Source: Nemophila menziesii
Taxonomy: Eukaryota > Streptophyta > Magnoliopsida > Boraginales > Hydrophyllaceae
Reading direction: 5' to 3'
NCBI GenBank assembly: GCA_029959085.1
Contig: JARWIR010000008.1
Span: 2,046,001-2,110,000, forward strand
Length of the DNA stretch: 64,000 nucleotides
In this document: in pieces, positions 1-11,132 of the stretch
How the letters are laid out: each line of letters begins with the position of its first letter
How positions within the stretch are numbered: position 1 is the first letter of the stretch
The notes under the pieces: generated by a model
What the model saw: only the letters and a program-made list of their open reading frames with translations
Databases searched by the model: none
Told to the model about the DNA's origin: nothing
Translations under genes and position numbers: made by a program

Positions 1-526
1 ACGGACAAGTAAAAGTTGTTTTGTGTTGATCGAGGGGATCTACGCAAATCTGATTATAACCCGAATATCCGTCAAGGAAACAATAATATTCTCGCCCTGC
101 AAGTTTGTCTAGCATCTGATCAATGAATGGCAGCGAGAAGTGATCTTTCTTTGTAGCTTTGTTCAGTCTTCGGTAATCCATGCACACTCGCCACCCCACA
201 ACTGGTCTTGATGGTATGGCTTCGCCTTGATCATTAAGGATGGTAGTGATACCTCCTTTCTTCGGAACACATTGCACTGGACTAACCCAATCACTGCTAG
301 CAATTTGATAGATAATTCCTGCGTCTAACAACTTGATAACTTCCTTCCTCACCACTTCTTTCATAGCTGGCATGAGTCTTCTTTGTCCCTCTATAAATTG
401 CCCACCTTCGTTCTCAAGAATGATTTTGTGTTTGCAAACGGACGGACTAATTCCCTTGATGTCAGCAATAGTCCATCTGATTGCTTCTTTGTTTGCGCGA
501 AGTACTTGAAGTAACTTCTCCTCTTA
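1..526 (-). pseudogene. Ty3/gypsy (Athila-like) reverse transcriptase, N-terminal part, cut by window edge
   Basis: Translating the minus strand from about 523 down to 1 gives the start of a gypsy reverse transcriptase. It contains SDWVSPVQCVPKKGG, then RVCMDYRRLNKATKKDHFSLPF, in which the YRRLN core is clear, then YCFLDGYSGYNQI of the palm domain. The catalytic YxDD motif would lie beyond base 1. The frame is the same as the upstream protease region but is separated from it by an in-frame TAA at 524-526, where relatives have a sense codon just after LSGP. It would copy element RNA into cDNA in virus-like particles. The stop means this copy cannot make a full polyprotein. Confidence 0.93.
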
Positions 527-1438
527 AGGACCTGAAAGGTTAGCATAAATAATAACATGTAAAGTTTTATTCGTACCTAGGTATGCATAGCGTAGATGAT
601 CTAGAAGTGGTTTTTCTTCGAGAACAAGTGGACATATTATAGATGGTTGTTCCATTGGTTCAATGTCACCTGATTCTCGAAGTAGTTCTCGTACATTTGA
701 TCCTAATGCAGCAACATCTTCAGGGGGAATCTCGAGTTTCTCTGGTGATTCAAGTGCTAAGGCTTCGTCAAGATTATCATCTAAGCTTGCTTCATTGAAG
801 ACTTCTTGCGCAATTTTTCCGATGACATCTATTTTTAAACATTCATCTTTCGAATTCGGTAACTTCATAGCCTTAAACACATTGAATCGTATCTGTTCGC
901 CTTGTACTCTCATGATCAACTCACCGTTCTCAACATCAATTAGTGTACGCCCCGTGGCTAAGAATGGTCTACCCAAGATGATGGGGACATTCTTATCCGC
1001 GTCGTTGTCAAGAATAAGAAAATCACAAGGAAAAATAAAAGAGCCAGCTTTAACTAAAACATCTTCAATTTTACCTATTGGTCGTGAAAGGGAGCGATCC
1101 GCCATTTGTAATACCACAGATGTGGGTACTACTTCTCCAATATTAAGCTTCTAGAACAGGGATCTAGGCATGAGATTGATGCTCGCACCTAAATCACATA
1201 ATGCTTTCCCGGTCCAACTATCTCCAATGCCGATAGGAATTGTAAAACTTCCGGGATCTTCTAACTTTGGTGGCAACTTACTTTGACATATAGCACTGCA
1301 CTCCATCGGTAATCCAATTGTTTCCCTAGTTTCTATACTTCGCTTGTTGGAGAGAATGTCTTTCATGAATTTAAGATAGGTTGGCATTATTTTGAGAGCT
1401 TCAACAAGAGGTATATTAACTTCCAATTTCTTCAACAT
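524..1438 (-). pseudogene. Ty3/gypsy (Athila-like) aspartic protease region of pol
   Basis: Two open stretches in one minus-strand frame (1438-1151 and 1117-524), separated by an in-frame TAG at about 1151, make up the retroelement protease. The first carries the active-site motif DLGASINLMP, with D-L-G in place of the commoner D-T/S-G. The second carries NVPIILGRPFLATGRTLIDV, typical of the C-terminal half of plant gypsy proteases, especially the Athila group. The enzyme would cut the gag-pol precursor. The stop in the middle makes it non-functional. Antisense ORFs over the same bases are shadows. Confidence 0.9.
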
Positions 1439-2959
1439 GTCAACGAACTTCTTGAATTACAGGTCATTGTCCTTCTTTCTGACACGTGAAGGGTATGGTG
1501 GTGGAGGGCGTGTATTAAGTTCCACTGGTTTTTTCGTCTTTTCAGGTGTCTCGGCTTGGACACTCTTTGGGTTAACTACCTCCTCAACTGTATCTTTGAT
1601 TGTTTCTTCCCCCTGGTTTCTGGAATAGGGATTGGTTCTGTTTCTGGTCTTGGTGGAGGTAGTTGTTTTCCGCTTCGCAATTCAACTGCATGGCAAGAAT
1701 CATCTCTAGGAGCAATAGTATCACTTGGAAGTTTCCCTTTTGGCCGATTTTGTAATGTACTCGCCATCTGTGATAAAGTATGCTCTAGTTGCTTGATAAT
1801 CTTCTGCTGGGCTTGAATTTTCTGTTGGCTATGACTTATTTTCTCAGCTGCTTGCATTAATTTAGCCATACTCGAATTCAAGATTTGGATTTGTTCTTGT
1901 TTTGATTGATTGTTTAGGTGGATCTTTCTTTGGTTTTTGACAAGCTTTTTCAACAATGGGTGCCTTTTTCTGAATAGGTTGTGGTGGATTATAGGATTGA
2001 GGTTGGGGTTGATGATAAGTTTCTTGCTTTCTGACCCAACTCTTTTGTTGTGGGGGTTGTTGATAATTAGTGTAGCTTTCTTGAGGATAAGTATAACCAT
2101 TAGAGTAATAGTTATCTTGCGGATAGGTAACGGAAGCTACTGCTGGATTATTCATACATCCTTCCCACACATGATTTCTTGATCCACAACCAGGACACGA
2201 AGGAATTGCACGTACTATATTCACCTGAGCAATTGTTCGGGCTTTTTCTTGTAGTTCTTCGAGTTGTTTAGCCAATTCTTTAAGCTTCAGAGATTCTGAA
2301 GTGTTTTCTTTTGCTGGTTTCTTTGGCCAACTTCTCTCGTTCTCAAGAATTCTTTCCATCCCCAACTCAGCTTCTTCAGGATCTAGCAACACAAAACCTG
2401 CGTTTCCTAACGAATCTGCTTTCTCTCTTGGTTTGTCATTAAGGCCTCCATAAAACAAGGTTAAATAATATTCCGGCGAGGATTGATGATATGGACATCT
2501 CGCCTTCTTTTCTGTAAATCGTAAGCATGCTTCACCCAAACTTTCTCCGTTTTCTAGTATAAACTGTTCAAGCTCCAACATATCTTTTAAACGTCTACTA
2601 ACCGGATAGAAACGGTCTAGGAATCTTGTTTGAAGCTTGTCCCAATCTGGAATAACATGAGGGTATTGGGTATCATACCAATCGCTTGCACATCCGGTCA
2701 AGAAGAACTGGAACATCAGGTAATACACTTGTTCCCTAGTCACTCCTCTTATGATATAAGCATCACAGATCTGCATGAATTTCTGAATATATAGGATTGG
2801 ATCTTGATGTGCAGCTCCGCTGAATAATCCATGAGTTGCAAACTAAGTTAGCATCCCTGGATCAGGTTTAAATTTTGCGGCTTGGATTTCTGGAGCGCGA
2901 ATTCCTCGTGGCTCCACTCTAAACTCGATGGGTAGCTCAAGTCTCCTTGGGTTCTCCAT
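1439..2959 (-). pseudogene. Ty3/gypsy (Athila-like) gag
   Basis: Capsid-nucleocapsid protein of the same element. The likely start is ATG at 2957-2959 (MENPRRLELPIEF), about 100 bases after the primer binding site. An in-frame TAG sits at about 2843-2845. From 2776 the frame stays open through the plant gag core (GCASDWYDTQYP, then TRFLDRFYP) and a CCHC zinc knuckle, CPGCGSRNHVWEGC. It stops at 1862. The linker resumes in another frame (2100-1576, with MAKLMQAAEKISHSQQ and a TLQNRPKGKLPS stretch) and shifts again near 1575 before joining the protease. At least one stop and two frameshifts show decay. Confidence 0.9.
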
Positions 2960-3060
2960 CTGTAACTAAATCTGAAAAACAAAAACTAAAAACAACAAGC
3001 ATAAAATAGAACTAACTGAAAGTAAATACACATGATATATGCACAAGGACTAACGATGTA

Positions 3061-3079
3061 GTCCCCGGCAGCGGCGCCA
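3061..3079 (-). other. Primer binding site (tRNA-Asp type) of the Athila-like element
   Basis: On the minus strand these bases read TGGCGCCGCTGCCGGGGAC, which resembles the complement of the 3' end of plant tRNA-Asp, the usual primer of Athila-group elements. It lies nine bases inside the LTR edge at 3089, as expected for the start of minus-strand DNA synthesis. Confidence 0.85.
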
Positions 3080-3088
3080 AAAACTTAG

Positions 3089-4564
3089 TGTGGCCTAGGG
3101 TGTGATAAAATAAGATATAAATAAAGTGAAAATAACACCCTAAAGCTACACGGTTCTGCAAGTATACAGATCGTATGCAAGTTTTAGATTAAGATTCGTT
3201 CCACAGAGACTACAAGGGTTAGAGGAATCTTATGCAAATATCAAGTGTAAATAAATAAAGCTAGAACAACTAAATGCAAATAAACGTAAAGACAAATAGA
3301 TTTTTGTTTGGTTTTCTAATTAACTAAATTAAAACTAAGAATTTAAAGACTAAAAATTAAATATGAAAGAGAGGAATATGAGAATATAGCTTGAGTCACT
3401 AGCATGTAATCTCCACTAGTTTTGCCGTTCTAAACATGTAAGGGTGAATTATGTAGTATTTTCCTAATCGGTTCCAATTCGCTATCGGTAGTTTAAAATA
3501 GGATTTACCTGTGTCAATAAGGCTTCCTAAGCAAACTTTTCCTGTAATTGGTAAATAGTCATAAGAAGTAAACCGTAGTGATTATCTAGTTAGGTTGATT
3601 TGTCAGATCTAAATCGAATACTGGACGTTATGTGCTAAACATGTAATTAAACACCGTTGTCAATGGTGACCTAACTACTAGATGGTAATTCTATATGGCT
3701 GCAGTCCACAAGAACACAGAATATAAATCCAAACACATAAACAGAGAATAAAAACTATAATTCAATTTAAAATATAAAATTCCCAAATTAGATAGATGTC
3801 AACCAAAACTAGAATTCATACATATATGCTAAAACTCAAGCTAAAGAAATTTAGTTCATGCAAGAAAAGAAAGAAATTACAAATTTAAAGGTAAAAGAAG
3901 ATATTGTTGATGAACAGCTCCTTCCAGACTTCTCTCTTGTGTTGTAAGCTTCCTCTTGGTTTAAGGTTTCCCTAAGGATGATTTAAAATTGTTAAGAGGC
4001 TGTATTTATAGTGTATTGGTTGACCTAATTCGTTTCTTGGATATAACTTCTAAGTAATGGACTCCTAGCCCAACTCAAATTCGTTAGGAAATAAAGATAA
4101 ATACTTCTGGACCGTTTTGAGTATATCTTCTTCGTTATTGGTCAGTTTTTACTCCATAATATACCAAAAGAATCGTAACAGAATTATCTATGTCCCTATG
4201 AAAGGAATCTTCCAAAATCGTCTTCCTTGTAGGAGAAATCATCACCTCTTTAGGCGTGTGCTGCAGAATCTCAGATTTAGGCAGCTTTTCTTTTTCCTAA
4301 TTTTTAGCCTTTGTTTCCTTATCTCCAATTTCCATGTAAATCTCTTTCCATAAGTTGTGGTCTTTAACTTGGACTCTAATTAATCTCCAAAATTATCTTT
4401 AAAGCTTCACACTAAATAAACAATTAAACCCAATATGCTCTAAAAATATTATGTTACTGAATCAAGACCCAAAATAGGAAAGTGCACTAAACTAAGCTAA
4501 AATCAACCTATAAACTAATAAATAAGCCTAAAATGATGTCTCAGAAGTATATTTTATTATCACA
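3089..4564 (-). mobile_element. 5' LTR of the Athila-like Ty3/gypsy element
   Basis: The LTR starts on the minus strand at 4564 with TGTGATAATAAAATA and ends at 3089 with CCTAGGCCACA, so it has TG...CA ends. It is about 1.48 kb and sits directly before the primer binding site. An inner inverted match (TGTGATAAAATA at 3101 against the 4550-4564 end) also marks it. A TATA-like stretch around 3990-4010 (CTATAAATACAGCC on the minus strand) may be the promoter. The 6397 relic shares the same left-end sequence. The second LTR lies outside the window, so insertion age cannot be judged. The short ORF at 4117-4353 inside it is noise. Confidence 0.85.
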
Positions 4565-4685
4565 AATGAAGAGACATCTTAATATTATTTAGGAATATTT
4601 GTCTAAAATATCTCATATATATACCTAGAACCCTAATATTATTATTAACATTTTCATTAAAAATAAATTCATCTATAGCTCTCTC

Positions 4686-5350
4686 TAGGGGTGTACGCGT
4701 GTCAGTTTTAGATAAAAGTATTAAATCTATAAACTAACTGTAATTGTACATGGTTGAAAATTTAAAATTGAACTAGCCCAATACATTATATAAGTCGTTG
4801 AGTTTTGAGTATTGCGAATTTCGGGTACATCACGAGTGACTTGCGTTGATAAGCGAGTAAGATTGGTATACGGATTCGCTGGACGGGTCAATATTATATT
4901 ACAAATGAAAGTTGTAAAACAACATAAATAGGATGCTCATACATTTCAATATGCTATTTTGAATAATATAAATTAAAACTTAAAAAATCTTGAATTAAAA
5001 AAATAAAAATAATATTATAATATCCTATGAAATTAAAATATTGGATAAAATATTATTGAATGATTGGGAAATTTTAAATATAATTTTTTAAAGAAAAAGA
5101 AAGAAAGAAACTTGATCTCTAGTATTCATTTTAAGTAAACTGAGTAATATATATTTACGTAGTTGTTTATATAAAAATGGGCAATTTAGGCGGGTATGCG
5201 GGTATTTTTGTTTGTTCAACTTCAAAATCAACAACCTATATTTTTCTAAATGTAAATCGCAACCCATCCAATAAAACATAACAAGACTAGTTTTCGATTA
5301 GTATAAGCGGGTAGGTCAGATTATACAGATTTCTATCCAGGTGGACAACC
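4686..5350. mobile_element. hAT-like non-autonomous element (MITE), copy 1, degenerate right end
   Basis: It begins with TAGGGGTGTACGCGTG and shares its inner layout with the clearer element at 30747-31440: GGG-rich GCGGGT motifs near both ends and a central ATATTACAAATGAAA motif. The right end (about 5350) has lost the CACACCCCTA terminus. The flanks GCTCTCTC (left) and ATACTCTC (right) agree at five of eight bases, a possible eroded 8-bp target duplication. No transposase is visible. The ORF at 5088-5279 on the minus strand is only MITE sequence. Confidence 0.6.
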
Positions 5351-6372
5351 ATACTCTCGACCAACCATACACAACTATAACGTACCATAGAGGAACTGAA
5401 AACCATACCTATAGATTTGTTTTGTTTCTATTGGAGTGCACATGAGTATGACGACACCACATCCTTCAAATAATCATCACATATTCTTCATGGTTGAAGT
5501 ATACGCGTCACCTGCTTACCATAATTCTTTACCTTGAAAGCTCTTTGCTCATCAGAGAAGACAGTCTAAGGGAGAGTTTGGTGCCACCTACTTCCGAGCA
5601 GCCACTGAAGTTAATCTCGAATGCTTCGCACTTGAAGAAGAATTTAAACAAATGGTGTGTGAGGTTTATGATGTGGCTTCTACGATCTTCTTCGTGTGAA
5701 AGATACCACAATTACAGATTGGTGTGTTTGTTTCTTTGGTAATGCCTCTTTCTCTAACGATAATTGGATTTTTTATAAATGTTTTGTTGACTATATTCTT
5801 GTGTTATTCCATTTCTATTTTTAATAACCCCATTGCGTTGTTGTGTTTAGACAGAGAGATTCAATGTTTTTTTTAACTTTGTTAAATAAATTTTAATATA
5901 TTCCCAGTTTAATATATAATTTTTTTCATCTTTAAAAATATTAGTATATATAGCATTAGTTTTGTTTTTTATAGATTGCATTTTTTGAATTTTAATTGAT
6001 AATATTTTTTTTCTAGGTAGGATTATTGTTAATAACGTTGTTAAATAATTTATTAAGGGATAATGGTCATTTATATCATGAGAATAGGTTATACTTTCCT
6101 AATCTTACCTTCAATAATCTTTGTCCCAATTAAATAATGGTTTTATTACTTTAGTTTATTTTTTTATTATCCTACCCTTCCTTCTATTACTTTCTCAGTC
6201 TACTCTATTTCATTAGTCTATTTATAATTAGTTCAAGTCCACGATCAATAGCTATTCTTTTTCAAGCCCATTAGCTCACATCAATAATTGATTAATGTCA
6301 TTCTTTCCAAACCCATTAATGACCTATCATATGTCCAAGATAATTGGAAACGTCATTAACTCCAATCATTCC
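5351..6372. other. Gene-free part of segmental duplication copy 1
   Basis: AT-rich sequence matching 34112-35101. Short ORFs at 5494-5742 (+) and 5529-5711 (-) match no family I know and are not clearly preserved in the second copy, so I do not call a gene. Confidence 0.6.
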
Positions 6373-6396
6373 ATATATATATATATATATATATAT
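6373..6396. repeat. (AT)n microsatellite
   Basis: About 12 AT units directly before the solo LTR. The matching site in the other duplicate (35102-35151) has about 25 units, so the tract predates the duplication and has changed length since. Confidence 0.9.
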
Positions 6397-7640
6397 TGGT
6401 GTCGACTAGGGAGTGATAAAATAATAGATAAATAAGATGAAACTAACACTGTAACCTGAACACGTTACTCACTACAAGTATCACAGGTCGTATGCAAGTT
6501 TTAATGATAAATAGAATTCGTTACTCAGAGACTACGAAAGTTAGAGAGAACTTATGCAAATATCAAGTGAAACTAAAAAAGCTAGAAGAATAATACGCTG
6601 AAAAGAAAAGACTAATGAAATATTTGTTTGGTTTTTAAATAAGAATAATTAACTAAATAAAATAAAGAAAGAAAAATAAAAAAGAAAAGAAAAGAAGATA
6701 GTATGAGAGTTTAGCTCGAGATATAACAAGTAATCCTTACTAGCCTTGTTTATTCTAATCATGTAAGGGAGAATTGTGTGATATGAAATAGCCAGGATTC
6801 TATAGTCCTCCTAACCCCCTTCCGGGTGGACTTAAGAGGCGACCTAACAATTACCGGGGGACTTAAATAAGGTGGTCCTATGCCACTATGTCCTTATATC
6901 AGATGGTAATGCGCAATGATTGGTGATTTAATAATAAACCCTAATAACTATCATAGTTAGGCAAACCCTTCCGGATCACTATAGCACACTAGACGTTTAT
7001 GTGGTGTTTCGATAATTAGACACCCCTTTATGGTGACCATCTAACTACTATGGTAATCCTATACGTTTGCAACCGCAAGAACTACAAACAATAAAACAAG
7101 ACACATAAAACAGAGATTAAAACCCTAATTTCATTTTAATTCTAACAACCCAAATTAAAATAGATGTAAAACACGTTTATGGTTCATACCCATATAGGAG
7201 AAGGGAAAAAACTATTGTTGTCTTGTCTTGGTCGTAACTTATTTATTTTTGCTCCGATTTGCACCAAATTTAAATTGAAACGACCGAGTCGAAAAGAATT
7301 ACACTTTGTTTTTTGACCGCTCTTCCAAATCCCCAGCGGATTTTATGTTATATTCCCTTTAGTGGACGTGGCTGCTTAATTTTCGGATTTAGTTGGCCAC
7401 TTTTCCTTTCCTATTTTATCTACTTCCTTTTATCTCCAAATTCTATACATATCTTTTTTCCTTATCTCTTATAATTGATTTGACATCAAATTAGTTTTCA
7501 TATATCTTTAAAACTTCACACTTAACAAACAAATTAAACCAAATATACTCTAAATATAATAATTCGTCAAATCAAGACAAGAAATAAGAAAATATAAAAA
7601 TATGAATAAAATTAAAATTAAATTTTTTAATTACCGATTA
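6397..7640 (-). mobile_element. Solo-LTR relic, Athila-like family
   Basis: It starts TGGTGTCGACTAGGG followed by AGTGATAAAATAA, and aligns with the LTR at 3089-4564 through landmarks such as CAGGTCGTATGCAAGTTTTA, TATGCAAATATCAAGTG and the TGGTGACC..CTAACTACTA stretch. The far end near 7600-7640 is eroded, so the exact border and target duplication are not visible. No gag or pol lies beside it. It is absent from the duplicate at 32702-37669, so it probably inserted after the duplication. TTTCATTTTAATTCTAACAA near 7130 parallels the first LTR. Confidence 0.75.
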
Positions 7641-7845
7641 CCAATTATAGTACGTAACATGCTCATGTAGAGTATTACCAATTACCTATAGGGAAAAATT
7701 AAAATCACCGGTTTTAAAGAACAATAGAAATGAAAATCCAAAAAACAATATTTCAATTAATGTAAACTAACTATTATAGAAATTGAAATACAAATAAACA
7801 CCTACACGAAATCGAAAATAAAAACAAATTACACAGTATTAGGCA

Positions 7846-8091
7846 TTAAAAAGATATTCTTATGTACCGATTATCTCTAACAAATATTATACAACTATAA
7901 TATTCAGAGAGAAGAGAATTTGATTGTTTGTTCTTTTTTGGATGTGTTTCGTAGCTTAAAAAAGTGGGGAGGACTGTATTTATAGGAGAGTAGGTGAGCA
8001 GAGAGATCTTATCAGAATTGTCAACAATAAATTCCCTTAATTGTCTCCATGGTTGCTGGCATTTTGATTGATATATGTTACACGTTTTCAA
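7846..8091 (-). promoter_or_regulatory. Conserved minus-strand TATA-containing segment with an 81-codon ORF (copy 1)
   Basis: On the minus strand a clean TATA box (CTCCTATAAATACAG, about 7970-7985) lies in a stretch that also keeps an 81-codon ORF, MKTCNIYQSKCQQPW... The duplicate at 36223-36468 keeps the same length and most residues (MKTCNIYLSKRKQLL...). I recognise no protein family. The arrangement could be the promoter and leader of a lost gene or of an old element. Protein-coding status is doubtful, because the TATA box lies inside the ORF. Confidence 0.35.
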
Positions 8092-9272
8092 TTTCCAGCA
8101 ATAAAACTACACTATGTTGACTTGATTCATTCCCGTGTTGGCGAAATTTTATAGCAGTTGACTAGTGAGTAATTGGTGGACAATTGTCTTTTGTTGCGTA
8201 ATTGGTGGACGTTTATCTTCTGGCTGAATGGATTTTAATTGTCACCGACCACAATAAAAACCAGTCATCTTCCACTAGAATCACTTTTAGGAAACTTGTT
8301 ACATTTTTATTATTTGACCACCCAACTCCACCACAGGCCCACGTCCCACACCCTCGGCCTCGCCCTCTCCGCGCCGAGCCAGACGGGTGGTAATGGTGGT
8401 GCCCATGTGTGGGGTTTTGCCATTTCCCTTTTGGTTTTTATAGCCGTTAGTTGTTTTTGGAAGTAATAGATGGGTAAAATATTATAAGCTATTATTTTTT
8501 CCATCTCTCCTCCTATGTGGAAATTTTTTCAATTAAAAAAATGACTTGCCCACTACTCTAAAAGAATAAGAATGGATTGATTTTTTTAATACTTCATATT
8601 AATCTAAATCTTTTCTACTTCTCCAAAAGAGCATGATTAGATTTACATTAAAACATTAATCTGAATACTAACATTACCCGCACCACGTGATGACCCGTGC
8701 CCGAAACCGGGGCCCGTGTGTCTTCTGTAACGTAGAAGACAATAGAAATATCACCCTCGTGTTTCTCATTTCCCTTCTCGGCGGCATAAAATTACACTTT
8801 TCCATGGTTATATTCAAAGGCTTCGAAAAGTTGTTCGATATGTTTTCACATTGTAAAATATAAAAATATGGGGAAAAATTATGTATAATTTATCAAATTC
8901 ACTCTTTTTAATGGAATTCTTTACAAGCTTCTAAGTCCAATATATCAAAATTACCACAATTCCCAAATTTAAAAATAAAAATGGCTCTTTGGTAATCCTA
9001 GGCAATACCGGTTTCCTAGAATTTACGAACCCACAAATAAAATTACCAAAAAAATGGTTGCATCGTTTTCACTTTTGTAAGCAAATCCATGAAGTGTGCA
9101 ATGCAAAGAGTTTGGAATATTAAGTTTATTGGATCTCCTATTTACATACTCTACTTAAAATATAAGGTTCTCAAGGTTTCTTTAAATGATTACATCACTT
9201 TGCGCGTGGTTTTTATTCAAGAGGGATTTAACTCTTAATAAACTTCATTCCTAAATGAATTTTAAATTGATT
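8092..9272. other. Gene-free part of duplication copy 1 with a GC-rich patch and a tRNA-like B box
   Basis: Around 8320-8410 the base composition jumps to C-rich (CCCACACCCTCGGCCTCGCC), and the same patch recurs at 36690-36780. At 8693-8711 a stem (ACCCG/CGGGG) encloses TGCCCGAAAC. The copy at 37060-37079 reads ACCCGTGTTCGAAACCGGGT, which resembles a tRNA T-arm or B box. No reading frame shared by both copies is convincing. Confidence 0.5.
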
Positions 9273-10103
9273 AGGATATTTCTAATAGAATTCTTTTTGA
9301 GGAATTCAAGATATTCAGAAAATCTCATAAGTATCCATGAGCAAAAAATATGAACACAATGGTTTAAGGTTAAAAATCTCAACGCGGCCTATTTTCACAA
9401 AGTCATTTGATGGAGAAGATCTATAGCAAAATAGAAAAAGACCTAGGGGTATATACAGATAGTGAACGCTACAAATAATCACCCATGTTTTTTTATAATG
9501 GACAAACAAGTATCTAAATTTTCAACAATGTCGAGTACCTAATTGTCTATATTGAAAAAGTTGGATATCTATTTGTCTAATTTTAAAACCGAAGTAACCC
9601 TAAGATTTTTCCCTATTTAAATTCCAAAAAAAGAGAAAAGATGTAAAAAGAAGAACTCAAACGGCTATTAAGATATTTAATTTATAACTATATTGTTATG
9701 ATACACATTATATGTTTAGTTCATAAGGGCTCAATGTTCCTTGATCAATCATATTAACAAGTTCGGTAACACCAGCAAAACTTAGACATCTCTACAACTA
9801 AATCTAGGAGATCAATCACCTGATCATCCACTTTCAGTGCGTAATAGATCCTACAAAAATGGCAAACTCTCAACCCCCATGACAACACCAGATGAAATCA
9901 AGAAAAGAATCTTGATTTCAATTATAGATTCTTCTCTGCGAGGTTATGTACTTGCTGTTACTAATGGACAATTACTAATGGACAAGGACACAATCAGTAA
10001 ATAAAAGAATCTTCTATGGAAAACTAATGCAAATAAAGGTAAGCATGTGTAATAGAATGAAAGACGGGGCAAGATAGATACATTAATTGATTCCAAAAAA
10101 CAA
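9273..10103. other. Intergenic, nothing recognised
   Basis: AT-rich sequence with only short random ORFs (for example 9315-9509 on the minus strand). No terminal repeats, RNA gene or protein match seen. Confidence 0.6.
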
Positions 10104-10228
10104 ACAAACTTATTCTAGCCCATTCCACATTAAGTATCCGTCTCTCATAACCAAATGGCATGCCGTCCAAACCACAAATTGCCATCTGTGGGCATTACAC
10201 TCATCTTCAAAATGTATAAAACCGAAAC
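10104..10228 (-). pseudogene. RRM exon fragment of an RS31-type SR splicing factor
   Basis: On the minus strand an acceptor-like TTATTGCAG at 10229 is followed by coding sequence GFGFIHFEDE, an RNP1-type RNA-binding motif. After a frame change comes LDGMPFGYERRILNVEWAR. The order and wording match the second half of the RRM in plant RS31/RS40-type SR proteins (xAFVYFEDERDA... then FPFGYEKRRLSVEWA), where an intron falls just before this motif. The frame change between the two halves, and the lack of the RS domain or the rest of the RRM, mark a broken fragment. Bases 10229-10380 would be the upstream intron. A possible earlier exon containing KYG near 10370 is uncertain. Confidence 0.6.
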
Positions 10229-10413
10229 CTGCAATAAAGACAAAAAAATCGTTAAATGTTGTAAAAAAAGCCAGAAAAAGTCAAGGTTTCCAATAACATA
10301 GAGCTTAGTATCTATTTTGCTGAATGGAAATAGTAAAATATACTAGTAGTAAAAAATGTGTTACCGTACTTTATTGAAATGTCATGGCGACCGATCTCCA
10401 TCTTGACTAGGTA

Positions 10414-10784
10414 ATGTGTATGGGGAATGCTATGAAGCAAACATTTGATGATAAAGTTTGGGTTGGTCGGAAAGCTAATGAAGCACCAAGGTCTGGAGCA
10501 GGGAGATACAATGGACCACCAATGAGAGTTTCATCTCATTTTGAAGAACCTAGAGGAGGTGAGTTTATGGAAAGACCTCGCTCACGCTCACGTGGCACTG
10601 GAGAGCCATGGTCGAGGCAAAACGATGATCGGAGAGGTGGTGGTAGTGGTAGGGACAGAGGGTTTTCAAGTCCAAGAGACATGGACATGAACATGCTTCT
10701 TAGATATGGTATTGAGCCTGTTGCACAAAAGCTATAGACGCTTCTTAGAGATGGTATTGAGCCTGTTGCACAAAAGATATAGAC
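10414..10784 (+). pseudogene. Arg/Gly/Ser-rich protein gene fragment, unrecognised family
   Basis: A plus-strand frame (10414-10737, 107 codons) has clear coding character: GGACCACCAATGAGAGTTTC encodes GPPMRV, followed by RPRSRSRGTGEPWSRQND and RRGGGSGRDRGFSSPRDMDM. Such low-complexity RS/RGG tails occur in many plant RNA-binding proteins. I cannot assign this one. The last 45 bases of the ORF region (10695-10739) are repeated in tandem at 10740-10784 with two differences, so the stop codon and the sequence before it appear twice. There is no folded domain, and no splice partner is evident. It lies about 190 bases from the opposite-strand RRM fragment and may be unrelated. Confidence 0.45.
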
Positions 10785-10799
10785 CTTGGTAAGTAAAAA

Positions 10800-11048
10800 T
10801 ACATATTAATCAAAGATTAACCAGAATAATATGGATCTTAGCCCATGATTAACTAGAACAATCAAGACCTGTCCATTTTTTTGAATCATTTTGAGTCAGC
10901 TTTATTTTTAACTTTTTCTCACTAAAAATGCTCACATTAATAAGCAATGGACATAATCTAAAGGAAACAAGGGCAAATTCTATAAACAAGGAAAATAAAG
11001 ATGCATTGAAATTTTACAAAGAAAATATGCTTGATTTCAGTTTACATG

Positions 11049-11051
<3 letters not shown>
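10800..11051. other. Intergenic, start of repeat block A
   Basis: No gene. From about 11030 the sequence (TTTCAGTTTACATGAACA) recurs near 13880 and, in changed form, near 22400 and 25190. Confidence 0.5.

Positions 11052-11128
<77 letters not shown>
11052..11128. repeat. Long (AT)n microsatellite
   Basis: About 38 uninterrupted AT units, the longest simple repeat in the window. The ORF reading through it (10928-11158) is an artefact of the repeat. Confidence 0.97.

Positions 11129-11132
<4 letters not shown>

Larger units (their letters stand above)
4570..9272. repeat. Segmental duplication, copy 1 (partner 32702-37669)
   Basis: After setting aside insertions private to each copy, the sequence from about 4570 to 9272 matches 32702-37669 in the same order and orientation. 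Shared landmarks are ACCTAGAACCCTAAT, a MITE, the (AT)n tract, GTACGTAACATGCTCATGTAG, a minus-strand short ORF and GGATCTCCTATTTACATACT. Copy 1 alone has the solo LTR at 6397. The shared part is about 3.4 kb. Similarity looks high, but I did not compute identity. Confidence 0.85.

Noticed and set aside
663..1154. 163-codon plus-strand ORF
   Set aside because: Antisense shadow of the retroelement protease, which has the real motifs on the minus strand.
1910..2182. 90-codon plus-strand ORF
   Set aside because: Antisense of gag, including its zinc knuckle; hydrophobic by composition only.
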